In this document: positions 13,724 through 24,000 of the stretch, in pieces
Layout of the letters: every line of letters starts with the position of its first letter
Numbering within the stretch: position 1 is the first letter of the stretch
From: CAZFZQ01 sp964522845
GTDB taxonomy: Bacteria > Patescibacteriota > Patescibacteriia > GCA-002772895
DNA: 25,969 bases
Direction of reading: 5' to 3'
Assembly (NCBI GenBank): GCA_964522845.1
Contig: CAZFZQ010000006.1
Location: forward strand, 1 to 25,969
Program-made: the position numbers and the translations under genes
The notes under the pieces: generated by a model
What the model was told of the DNA's origin: nothing
Seen by the model: only the letters and a program-made list of their open reading frames with translations
The model's database searches: none

Positions 13724-14086
13724 TCATTTTATCAAATCTTGCAGATGCGGCCAAAATATGACGATGCCAACGACAGCGGCGCCGGCCGATGCCACAAAAA
13801 CCGCGCCTGCGGCCATATCTTTAACATCTTTTACATAAGTATGAAGCCGCGGCTTTAACACGTCAACTATCCGTTCCAAAATGCTGTTCAATATTTCCAA
13901 AATCAAAACAATGCTAATCAACAAAATCAAAATGCTTTTTTCCACCAAAGAAATATTGAAAAGAAACATCATGGCCAAAACCGCGATAGCCGCCAATATC
14001 TGCAGCCGGAAACTCCGTTCGGAAAACGCCACGCGCATCCCCCGAAAAGCATTGCCAAAACTTTTTATGATTCCATTATCTTTCAT
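13724..14086 (-). CDS. dgkA: diacylglycerol/undecaprenol kinase family
   Basis: An integral membrane kinase for undecaprenol or diacylglycerol, important for recycling the cell-wall lipid carrier. The 120-residue protein has three membrane helices and the family core EILNSILERIVD followed by YVKDVKDMAAGAV, which hold the acidic metal and lipid site residues. The Gram-positive-type undecaprenol activity is more likely in a single-membrane cell (inference). Its ATG overlaps the ybeY stop (ATGA), which suggests translational coupling. Confidence 0.92.
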   Translation of the reverse strand: MKDNGIIKSFGNAFRGMRVAFSERSFRLQILAAIAVLAMMFLFNISLVEKSILILLISIVLILEILNSILERIVDVLKPRLHTYVKDVKDMAAGAVFVASAGAAVVGIVIFWPHLQDLIK

Positions 14087-14493
14087 AAATTCAATTTCTT
14101 AAGCAATTTTTTTTCTTTACTTTCCATTTTCGCGGTATCATGATTTTTTTTATGAGTATATCCCATTATATGCAGAATCCCGTGAACTATCAAGAACGCG
14201 GCCGTCTCTTGTAATGTTTTACCCATGGCCTTGGCGCGGCGCGCAATATCCTTGGGCGATAAAATAATTTCTCCCAGACAATCGTTTTCATTCAAAACAA
14301 AGGTCAAGATATCCGTTGCTTTATCTTTTTTCCGATATTGTTTATTTAATTTTTTGACAGCACTGCTTGAAACAATCGCTATAGAAATTACCCCGCTTTT
14401 TTTAAACTCGGATGAAATTCCTTTTTCCAATCTCTTCAAAATCTTTTCAATCTCTATTTTGCTTCCGCCTTTATTTAATTCAAACTTTATCAT
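14083..14493 (-). CDS. ybeY: rRNA maturation endoribonuclease YbeY
   Basis: A metal-dependent endoribonuclease in 16S rRNA maturation and ribosome quality control. The 136-residue protein has the zinc motif HGILHIMGYTH (three His spaced H-x3-H-x5-H) and the upstream TDILTFVLNE block. The usual Asp after the third His is displaced (HKKNHD). The ATG at 14493 gives the family-like start MIKFELNK; an upstream ATG-free extension is unlikely. It overlaps dgkA by 4 bases and follows the calcium-repeat protein gene. Confidence 0.93.
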   Translation of the reverse strand: MIKFELNKGGSKIEIEKILKRLEKGISSEFKKSGVISIAIVSSSAVKKLNKQYRKKDKATDILTFVLNENDCLGEIILSPKDIARRAKAMGKTLQETAAFLIVHGILHIMGYTHKKNHDTAKMESKEKKLLKKLNL

Positions 14494-14514
14494 ATAACAA
14501 TGCAACGATCTTTT

Positions 14515-15456
14515 TTATTCAATTTTCAAACTATTTAACATCATTCCATAAGCGGTTCTGTACCAAACCGAATCTTCGCCGCCCAAGTCGTAAGAAATAA
14601 TAAAAATCTTTTTGTCTTGTTTAATAAAGGTATTCAGTTTTTCTTTGTCTTGCAAGCCTTGGTATCCTCCCTTAGTAGTATATGATTGCAAATTATTAAT
14701 GTCCGCTTCCGGATATTGCGACTGATACCAGCTTCGCAGCCCCAAATCCGCGGCCGCTTCCACCACCGCAACGTTGACGCTCGCCGGATCAGCCGGGTCG
14801 GCCGGACGAAAACTCACTCGGCTTCCGTCAATCGTTGAAGACGATGACCAAACCGTGGGATACCAAATAATATAACCCATGGCCGCGTTGCGATATGCCT
14901 TAACAATCCCTGATTCCAGAAGCGAAGTAGGCGGCGGCGCGATGGGACTATGAAGAGTAAAAGTCTCGTTGCCATCCAAATATCCATCGCCATCCGTATC
15001 AGGCTTGGTAGGATCGGTTTGATACATTATTTCCTCCCTGTCACTTTGGCCGTCAGCGTCCGTATCGGTGCCGGCTTGCAGATTGGTGACCGGCGGGATA
15101 ACGGGGACGGAAGGGCCTTCCGGCGTGGAAGTCGCGAGCGGCGTTGAAAGCGACGGAGGCGCTTCTTCCGGAGTTGTTGTCGCGGCAGACGCAGTTTCTT
15201 CCGGTGGCGGAGGCGCAACATTAGCAGCCACTTGCGGCGGGACGGCAGGCGCGGTCATTTGCATATAAATAAGAACAGCGCCAACGGATAAAATTAGAGC
15301 GCCCAAGCCCGCGCTTCCTATTATTGTTGTTTTTCGGCTCAAAAATTTTTTCTCCGCTTTTTTCCGAAATTCCTCGGGCATGACAATATACTTCACCGCC
15401 GATGACTGCTGTTCTATTTTCTGCTCTTTATTTTTAACCTCCTCTGGATTTAGCAT
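14515..15456 (-). CDS. membrane-anchored calcium-repeat protein with C-terminal IWYP/ISY domain
   Basis: A 313-residue protein: cytoplasmic basic segment, one membrane helix (about 44-66), a Pro/Thr/Ser/Ala-rich stalk, then thrombospondin-type-3 calcium loops (DTDADGQSD and DTDGDGYLDGNE). A C-terminal domain begins near AMGYIIWYPTVW. Its end (SYTTKGGYQGL, KKIFIISYDLGG, MMLNSLKIE) resembles the last part of the giant protein just before its in-frame stop (DGYEAI, NIFVISYSQ, MLKNWKFN). The two may share a domain. The product is predicted to be outside the cell, calcium-stabilised. Function unknown. No Shine-Dalgarno; an octamer tandem repeat lies directly upstream. Confidence 0.85.
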   Translation of the reverse strand: MLNPEEVKNKEQKIEQQSSAVKYIVMPEEFRKKAEKKFLSRKTTIIGSAGLGALILSVGAVLIYMQMTAPAVPPQVAANVAPPPPEETASAATTTPEEAPPSLSTPLATSTPEGPSVPVIPPVTNLQAGTDTDADGQSDREEIMYQTDPTKPDTDGDGYLDGNETFTLHSPIAPPPTSLLESGIVKAYRNAAMGYIIWYPTVWSSSSTIDGSRVSFRPADPADPASVNVAVVEAAADLGLRSWYQSQYPEADINNLQSYTTKGGYQGLQDKEKLNTFIKQDKKIFIISYDLGGEDSVWYRTAYGMMLNSLKIE

Positions 15457-15465
15457 AGTGGTTAG

Positions 15466-15503
15466 GTTGATAGGTTGATAGGTTGATAGGTTGATAGGTT
15501 GAT
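15466..15503. repeat. octamer tandem repeat (GTTGATAG) with inverted partners
   Basis: Four full copies of GTTGATAG (15466-15497) plus a partial one lie between the two calcium-repeat genes. Downstream, at 15505-15536, the reverse complement theme ACCTA recurs four times, so the RNA can fold in several registers. It is not CRISPR: there are no spacers. Confidence 0.9.
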
Positions 15504-15546
15504 TGACCTAAAAACCTAATTACCTAACGACCTATCCGCCTGCTTT

Positions 15547-16257
15547 TTACTGTCCGGCAGGAATACGAATCAACTTACCGGGTCCTTTTGGATCGTAACC
15601 GGCTTTCACTTCCGCGCCATCTTTGAATCCATCGCCATCTGTATCGGGATTCAACGGATCGGTCTTATAAACTTTTACCTCTTCGCCGTCAAAAAGCCCA
15701 TCACCGTCCGTATCAGGATTGAACGGATCCGTGCCTAAGGCTTTTTCTTCCGCGTCAGTCAATCCATCGTTGTCACTATCAACAACCAATTGCGGCGCGG
15801 ATTGTACCGGTTGCGGCGCAACTACTTCCGGCGCGGGAACCGGAGCGGCGCTTTGTGGCAGCGGCACGGCGTTGATATTTAACATCGGGCTAAGCGGCTT
15901 TGGTTTTAAAACATTATTATAAACCCAGTATCCGCCGAATCCCAAAACACCCGCGAAAATAATAACCGAAACCGCAATAATTAAAATCTTTTTAAATCCC
16001 TGCCGCGGCGTTTCCACGGACGCGGTTTCTCTTTTCATATTAGACGAGGCAATCGTTCCCGGAACTTTTGGCGCGCCAGCCATGGGCGGCGCTTCTTTTA
16101 CGTCGGAAAAAATATCCTCCATTTCTTTTACCGCGGGCGCGGCAACGGACGGCTTAGGAGCCGGTGGCGCTACGGGCAGAGACGGAACAGTTTTATCCCC
16201 TACAAAACTCTTTCCTCCTGTTGGCAAATTGTTTGGTGCTTTATCATCTTCAAACAT
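15547..16257 (-). CDS. membrane-anchored protein with thrombospondin-type-3 repeats
   Basis: A 236-residue protein: Pro/Ala-rich cytoplasmic part, one membrane helix (about 89-111), a Pro/Ala/Val-rich stalk, then three calcium loops (DSDNDGLTDAEE, DTDGDGLFDGEE, DTDGDGFKDGAE), each followed by a TDP-type turn. The repeats fill the C-terminus, so it is a short stiff calcium-binding rod outside the cell. It precedes the other calcium-repeat gene on the same strand with a 90-base spacer. No Shine-Dalgarno; the 70-base AT-rich upstream region (16258-16327) contains a TATAAT but no convincing -35. Confidence 0.85.
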   Translation of the reverse strand: MFEDDKAPNNLPTGGKSFVGDKTVPSLPVAPPAPKPSVAAPAVKEMEDIFSDVKEAPPMAGAPKVPGTIASSNMKRETASVETPRQGFKKILIIAVSVIIFAGVLGFGGYWVYNNVLKPKPLSPMLNINAVPLPQSAAPVPAPEVVAPQPVQSAPQLVVDSDNDGLTDAEEKALGTDPFNPDTDGDGLFDGEEVKVYKTDPLNPDTDGDGFKDGAEVKAGYDPKGPGKLIRIPAGQ

Positions 16258-16327
16258 ATATGTTTTTTTAATTTAAATTAATTTTTCTAATATTAAAATT
16301 ATTTTTATTATAAATAAAATAAATAAA

Positions 16328-18088
16328 TTAGCTACATATCCCAAGTTCACAAGTTCCTATGCCATTACCGCTTGGCATATTGCATGTAATACCTTCGGCA
16401 GCTTGACCATTTATACATGTCATATCACTAAAACAAGTTTCTACCGTACAGTCATTTCTGTCGTCGCAAGGCGCGGGCCTGGAGCACTCAACTACAGTGG
16501 GTCCTGGCGGAGGAGGTGGAGGTGGCGGGGGAACATATGGATCCAGGCACTGGCCGCTAAAACACGTTTGTCCGCTTGAACATTTACAATCGCTTGGGCA
16601 ACCACCGCAATTTTCATCACCCTGACAAATACCATCGCCGCAAACCGGTCCGCTCGGCGGAGGCAGCACAATTGTATACACGCAAAGGCCGGTTTTAATT
16701 TTACAATCCGACAAACACTGTAAACTGCCGCTTGAACCGCCAAAAGTGGCGCAACCGTTAGTTCCAAAATCTTTATCATCGCAATCTTCAGGGCCATTTT
16801 TAATTTTGTCGCCGCAATAACCGCCGGTTTTAGTTATAATCGTGCAAGCATTCCCGCAATAATTGCAAGTCAAGCCATAGCCGGCTACGCACTCTTTGCC
16901 ATTATTTACACCGACATCGCAGGCCTCGTGATTCGTCCACAGATATCCGTCGCCGCAAACCGCGGTTTTGCAAGCGTAAGGCGCAGGTGTTTTAGATAAA
17001 TCACAACTGCCAGACGTACTACAATTCATTACGCAGGCACCCGAGGTGCCGCTTACCGTATCACATTGTTCCGTTCCTTCTTTTGCGCCGTTGCCGCAAA
17101 TCCCGGCCGGCTGGCAACCGCTCCAATTATCCCATTTGCACTGGCCTAGAGAGCCGTCGGCCGCATGGCAGTTGCGGGTATTTTGCTGAGGATAGCTTAC
17201 GCCATTGATAATTGTATTGGGGCAGGCAACGCCGCTTACGTCAGTTTTCTTTGTTTCCGTATTTCCGTCGCATTTTTCATCGCCTTCCTGAATAATATTA
17301 TCGCCGCAAACCGGACCGGGCTTTTTGCAATCCCAAGAGCATCTTAAACCGTAAACGCCATTATCCCTTCCCAAATCACATTGCTCCGAACCGTTCACAA
17401 TTAAATCGCCGCAATGCGACCCGGTGCCGATACAGTCGGTTTTGCAATATCCGTATTTTCCATTATTTTGTCCGTCATCGCAAATTTCATTTGATTGTTT
17501 TATGCCATCGCCGCATTGTCCGGCTTGGCAAGGAGCGCTCGTGTCCCATTTACAATTTGTGCCGCAAGTTAACTTTTGATTACCGGTTTTACCATCAGGC
17601 ATGGAGCAAGAATTGAGTCTTGCATCTCCCTTTTCGCAATCTTCATTCGCGCCCACGATTCCATCACCGCATTTAGCCGAGGTGCCAAAAACCGCGCCGG
17701 CCGAACAATTGCCGGCTATGGAAAAATTAGCGTTGATGCTATTGCTAGCCCAGCCGATGCCGGAATTATATTCAAAATCACTGCCGAACTTATAACTATC
17801 TTGCGTTAAATTTGCATAACTATATACATGCGACCCGGCGGGGCAAATATATTGTCCCGAAGCGCCGTTCCAGCAAGTTGTAGAGTCGTATCCGGTGGCG
17901 GTACATGCCGCGTGCTTGTTCACCGGATCAACGGGCAAGGCCGCGCCCAAATCATTTCCCAGCGCCGCTTGCCATGACGGCCAAACCGACACCGACCGGC
18001 CGCGCAAAAACGAACCGGAAATAAGTTGCGGATATGTCGCGCTCTTTTGTTTATATGTTTCAAATGAGGCGACGATATCATTAAAATC
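16328..18088 (-). pseudogene. C-terminal continuation of the giant surface protein beyond an in-frame TAA
   Basis: The frame directly continues the 18089-24103 gene: after TAA it reads DFNDIVASFETYKQKSATYP and VSVWPSWQAALGNDLGAALPVDPVNK, a block found in pseudopilin-like ends of such proteins. About eight cysteine-rich repeats follow (CGDGI...EDC/EQCD, DUF4215-like), then a CGDGICQGDENCGGCPSDC unit, a nine-proline run and a final cysteine-rich tail. There is no ATG and no Shine-Dalgarno near the start, so independent translation is unlikely; a TTG at 18007 falls inside the conserved block. Either the stop is an error or read through, or these 586 codons are no longer expressed. Confidence 0.8.
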
Positions 18089-21000
18089 TTACACCCGTTT
18101 AGTATCGCACCGAATTTTTTCTTTGTCCGCCGCGTCCGTCAAATTGGTGTTGAATTTCCAATTTTTCAGCATCTGATTAAAAATATTTTGCATCTCGGGC
18201 GAAGCGCTCTGGCTGTAAGAAATGACAAAAATGTTGGTGTAGTTGCTCGTGCCCGTATGATTGGCCGCATTAATATACGTTGAACGGCCATCAACAATCG
18301 CCTCATAGCCGTCCACCTGCGCGGCAGTCGGATTGCCAACAAATAATTTTGATTTATACCACGCGAGCGGCGACAGGTGATTCGCGTTTTGATAAATTCT
18401 CATACCCACGGCATCGCCCGAATCCGGATCCGTGAACAAATATTCTTTCAAAATATCCGCCGACGCGCCCGCGGAAACAATATTCAAATAAGGCAAATCC
18501 TTTGGCTTATTATCCATGCAATAATACGTGCTGGCATTGGCGGTTGTGTCCACCACATAAGGAAAACTTGTGATTCCGGGCCATGGATTTTCGCAAAGAA
18601 AAACAATCACGCGCGCCGTGCCGTCGGCTGGCGGCGAGGCGGTGCTGGTTTTGAATTGATCAGCTGTAAATGTAATTTTAGCCGAAAGAGTCTCCTCGCC
18701 GTTCTGCCCCAAGGCGGTAATAGTCGCGGGGTTTAGCGCGGTATTATTTAAAGAAATGAATTTCTTAGGAGATGTATCCCAGCTCAAATCCCACGCGTAA
18801 ATTCCCGCGATACTGCTTAATGGCTTATCAGGAAAAGAAATTGCCCGCGCCGTGGCCTGTTGCGGACTGCCGTTGAGATTATCGGGAGACGTGGGTTTGA
18901 TATTGTTAAAAATTATCGGATTCGGCGTCACTTCCACTTTATCAATTTTGCAAATGTAATTGCCCGCGGTGAAGGTCCATGAGTAAGGATTAACCTCTTG
19001 TAAAACTCCGCCTTTATTTTTGAAATTTGTTAAAACTACGCGATAATTTTTTCCCGATTCTAAAAGATTATTGATATTCCAATCAAATTCCGTTTTTTTT
19101 GTGGCCGCATCATCAATGATTGAACGGGTAGCCTTGATCGCGCCCAGGCACCACTGGCTATCAGTTGAAGTTGTACTGCCACCCGGACAGTAACCGCTAC
19201 TTCTCTTTTGATCAATGGAGATTTCACCGGCCGCGCCGTCCATGATTTGATTAAAGTTCATGGAGATAAGCGTATTGCGGCAAACATTGGTTTCGCCGAT
19301 ATCAGGATAGAGGGGTGTTGCCTGCGGCCTGACATAACAGCAATTATCAGCCCCCACGCCCAAAAATTCGCCCGGCGGAGCATATTTTTGGCAATCAACG
19401 TCGCTCGTGGAAACGCAAAGTACTTCCACGTCCGACGAGCCGGAAACATTTTGCGTGGAAGCATTTATTTTTGTAACACCCTTCGCAACGGCCACGCCAT
19501 ATTGCCGCGGATCAATGTTGCTGTCGGATGTTCCCGCGTCGCACGACTCGCCATATTCTACCGCGCTATTGCCACAAACCGAACCGTAATTCAAATTTGA
19601 ACCTTCATTCAAACATTGTGAAGAGCACCCATCGCCGGAAACTAAATTTCCATCGTCGCAAGTTTCTCCCGAATCAATACTATTATTTCCGCAAGTCGGC
19701 GCCAAAGTGCCGGTTACCAAACAAACCGAAGAGCAGGTGGAACCAGGCTTGCCGTTCTGCGCGCCCAAATCGCAATCCTCGCCTAGATTTTTTTCAGGAA
19801 TACTATTGCCGCAAGAAGCGATGCTAGACAACGTTCCTTCATTCAAACATTGCGAAGAGCACCCATCGCCGGAGGCCGTATTGCCATCATCGCAATTTTC
19901 GCCTTTGCCGATAGCCTGCGGCAAGGGGCCATTGCCGCATATGGAGTTGGCGGAAGCCGAACCCAATAGCAAACATTTTGAAGAACAATAACTGCCCGCT
20001 TTGCCATTTTGCGCGCCAAGATCGCAATCCTCGCCCGGATTCGTTATGCCATTACCGCAAGTCGGCGCGCTTGTGCCCACACTCAAACAATTGGCGGAAC
20101 AGGTGGAGCCGGATTTTCCATTTTGCGCGCCCAAGTCGCACGACTCGCCTTTTTCAACCGCACTATTTCCGCAAACCGAGGCATTCGGAGTTGAACCCGT
20201 GCGCAAACAGCGGTCGTTGCAACCGACACCTGTCGGCGGCAAAATATTATACGCGCCATTATTTGCCAACGCGACGATTGCAGGCGCTGCCGAATTCCAC
20301 GACCAATTATAAGAATAAGAATTCAATCTTTGCCCTTGCGGATTGCAAGAATCCGGCGCGCCCAAGGCCTCGGAATTAAACTCTGCGATTTGAGGAATAA
20401 AATTATAAATTTGGCTTTGCGGATTAACGTTAACTTTATTAACCACGCAAGGGGTGGCGTCGGCGCGCGTTCTAAATTGCCAAACATAATAGCGGCCGGA
20501 ATTGGCGCCGGTTAAAGCCACGCCGGACGTGCTTCTGATTTGTTGCGCATCCAATCGCGCCAAATAAAAACTGTTGACCGCCAAATTTTGCGAAGGCGTA
20601 AAATCAAATTTTTTCCCCGCCACGTCATATGAAACCGCGCCCGTAACCGTTCCTGAAAAACTATCGCAATTTTCCGTTGCGCAGATAAAAACCGTAATAT
20701 TCGCAGGAATGATTGTCGCGGGATCCATATCAACGTTAAAACTCGCGCCAATGGTGGAGTTCACGCACGCCGTGGTACAAGACGGCCATTTTTCCACGAC
20801 GATCGGATCGGCAAATTTTACCGTCAAATTAGTCGCTCCGGAAACATTTTCCACCGGGATCTCGGAAGTAATGACGGCGGGCGCGCCGGGCGAAGTTTCA
20901 GAAATCGTTTGGATTATCGCGGCATTTGCTTTTGGCTGTCCCGCCAAATTAAATCCGATACTATTTATGGCGGCAGACGGCGGCTGCGACGAACTCCATG

Positions 21001-24000
21001 TATAAGTATAAACCGACGCGTTGATATTCAAGCATACATCATCTTTGGCGCGCGGCGAGGAAACATATTCCAAAAATTCTTTTTTATCCGAAGTGTAATC
21101 TTGCGGCGAAGTGACGAGCGATCCGACACGACACAAGCCGTCGCTATTTGCGGTTTTAAAATTAAAACAATACGAGTTGCCCGCGCCGCATTCCGCCTTT
21201 TCTTCCATGTATCCCCCGCCCGCGCCCGCGCCGCGGATTTTCGCGGAAAGTTCAACCAAATACTGAGTGTCTTTTTCCAATTTTCCGCCAGCCGGATACA
21301 ATTGCACGCCATCATCCGTGGCATTCACCGAGTACAACCCTGAATAAATCGGATCCAGTGCCACCTTGGTTTTTGCGGCGCAAGGATTTGGCGTTGAAGT
21401 TGAAGTTTGGCCCGTGCATTTATACAAAGCGATAGTGTCGGCCGCGACGCCGGTCATTATCACGGTTGCCGGATCCAATTTGGAATCCAAGCGAACGTTC
21501 ACGATGCCATTAATGCAGACGGAATTTCCGCCCGGCCGCGTATTCCATGGCGAAGGAGAAGGATTGGCCGCGCCAATACCGGTGGAACAATCGAGAACCA
21601 CATGCGGTACGCGCGGAATTATGCCCGTGGAAATATGCCAAGCGTACGCGCCTTCTTTTGGCGCGGCCTGGCAAACTGCCGTTTTTGATATGCACGATGC
21701 GGCACAACATTGCTGGTCCACCCCGCAAATACCGGGCGTCTTCCCGCAATCGCTTATGGAAAAATTGGCGCTGTTGGAACCTTTGCTTGCCACCGTAACA
21801 TTCACCGGCCCGGAAACCGCGCCATTGGGCACCGCAGTCTGCACCAATTCCGTTCCCCAAGCCGTAACCGCGCTCCCTACATTATTATAGAAAGTGGCTG
21901 TGCCTCCGCCGCCGAACCGCTCACCTAAAATATTTACCTTTGTGCCGATGGGGCCGTTGTCCGGATTCAATCCGCAAATGCCGGGCTTGGGCGTATCGCT
22001 ATTTATAGCAAAAGAAACCGAATTGGAAAGCGCGGCATCGGCGCGGCGAATACGCAAACTCGCGGCCGTATTTTTCGTTGAACTGCCGTCGGAAAAAGCG
22101 GCCGGGACTTTTATTATAATGGACCCGTTGCGCCAATAATTTATCGCGGCGCAGGATTGCGGAAAATTGGTATCCCCCAGCGCTACCGTGCCGTCGGCGC
22201 GCAAAAATTGGACCACGCCCGCGGCATCGCCGAAATTATTTCCAAAAATTGTAATATACTCTCCAGCCGGACCTGCTCCCGGATCTACATAATTAATGGT
22301 GGGCTTAGTGCCGGAAGTTAAAGATAAAACAGTGAAGGCCACGGCGTTAGAATCAATTCCTCCGCGGTTTATTTGCACAGAATTAACACCCTCCGACAAC
22401 ACAGGAACCAGCGCGGAAACGGAAGCGCTGGACCATGATTGCGGCGTGGCATATGTATTTCCAAATTTTATAAAACTCGTTCCCTGAGCGGCGCCAAACT
22501 CCGTTCCGGAAATAGTAAAAGTTACTCCGCTCTTTCCTTCGCCGGGCGTTAAAGAACAAATCCCGGGCCGCAATGTCGGAGTCACAACAAAATTCGGCAG
22601 AGCCGGTCCGCGCGCATCATTGGTCGCATCCGCGCCTATAGTTGTTTTTACTTCAATCGGTCCGCTTACAATGCCTTGCGGCGCCGTCACAATAATTTGT
22701 TTATCGCTCCAAGCGCCGTTGCACGGGGCAAGCTGAGCGATTTTATCGTCAGCCGGACCCGTACCGCCCAAAAACGTCACCGTTCCGGCCGAAGCGCCAA
22801 AATATCTTCCTGAAATTGTAACGTAAACGCCGGGCGCGCCATCCGCAGGGCTTACTCCCAAAATAACCGGCGTATCAACGCAAACGCCGCCTTGGCAAGA
22901 ACCGGACGCGCAATCAGCCCCCTGTGTGCAAGTGCTGCCGGAACAAGCCGCACAATCGGCGCCGCCGCAATCAAGCGCGGTTTCATCGCCGTCTTTTACA
23001 TTATTAAAACAATGCGCCGCGCGCACCGTAACGGAAAGTGGCGCGGATATGGCATTATTGGAATCAACATCATATGCCTTAGCTGATAGATTATGATTAC
23101 CTCTCGTTACTCCGGTTGTATTCCAAAAAACCTTTCCTTCAAAAACCGGAGGAGAAACTCCCGCGGGAACTGCTTTATCAAAATACGCGCTGTCCGCGAA
23201 AAAATCTATTTGCGAAATCGCGGAATCATCCGTGGCTTTTGCCCAAACCGCAACCACGTCATTTTCCGGAACCGATTGTCCGGGGTCGGGATATGTAACC
23301 GCCACTTGCGGGGGCGCCGTATCAATCAAGGAACCGGTGGTAAATTCCGCAGTGCAATTCGGAGCAAATCCTCCGCAATTCAAATTTTTTCCGCCCGTAT
23401 CCTTCAAGCCGGTTTTTACTTCCACTTTATATGCCGTATTTTCATCCAAACATTTAACCGAGGCATTGGGCGGCGGGCAACTCGCCGAAGGCGTTAATTC
23501 TATACTATTATTATTGATCACAAAATTCATAAACGCGATGCTCGCGTCGCTTTTCTTGGTAACAAGAACATTGCCATTAATAGTGGAGGGATCGGGCGAG
23601 TGATTTAACGCCACGCGCACCACCACATTTCTGATGGGAAGATTGCCCGAAGGCGAAATTCCTTTGACAACAAAAGCATCAGCAGGCAGTCCCCCGCCTC
23701 CTCCGCCGCCTCCGCCAATCGCTTCAATATTCGTACCCGTGGCCGAAGAAAGCGCGCCCAAAATAAATTGCGTGATGGCTAAAGATGATAAAATTATTCC
23801 CAAGCCGATGACGGCGTTGATTAAAAGTTTTTTGGCCGTGGCGATTTTATCCGCCTCGCCGCCTGCGGTCATCCATAAAAAACCGGCGTATAAAAGCAAA
23901 ATCACGGCGATAATTCCCAAAACAGATAAAAATATCCGCACGATGCCGGCGATAGTTACGCCGATGGGCGTGGTACTGAGATTCGTCTGCGCGCCAAATT

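Noticed and set aside
15466..15536. CRISPR-like array
   Set aside because: The unit is 8 bases with no spacers, and no cas genes are near. It is a simple tandem repeat.
8998..18091. Genetic-code change in which TAA is a sense codon
   Set aside because: TAA ends queA, the dismutase, htrA, the endonuclease and other genes normally, so a general reassignment is not supported. Known CPR reassignments involve TGA, and TGA is used as a normal stop here.
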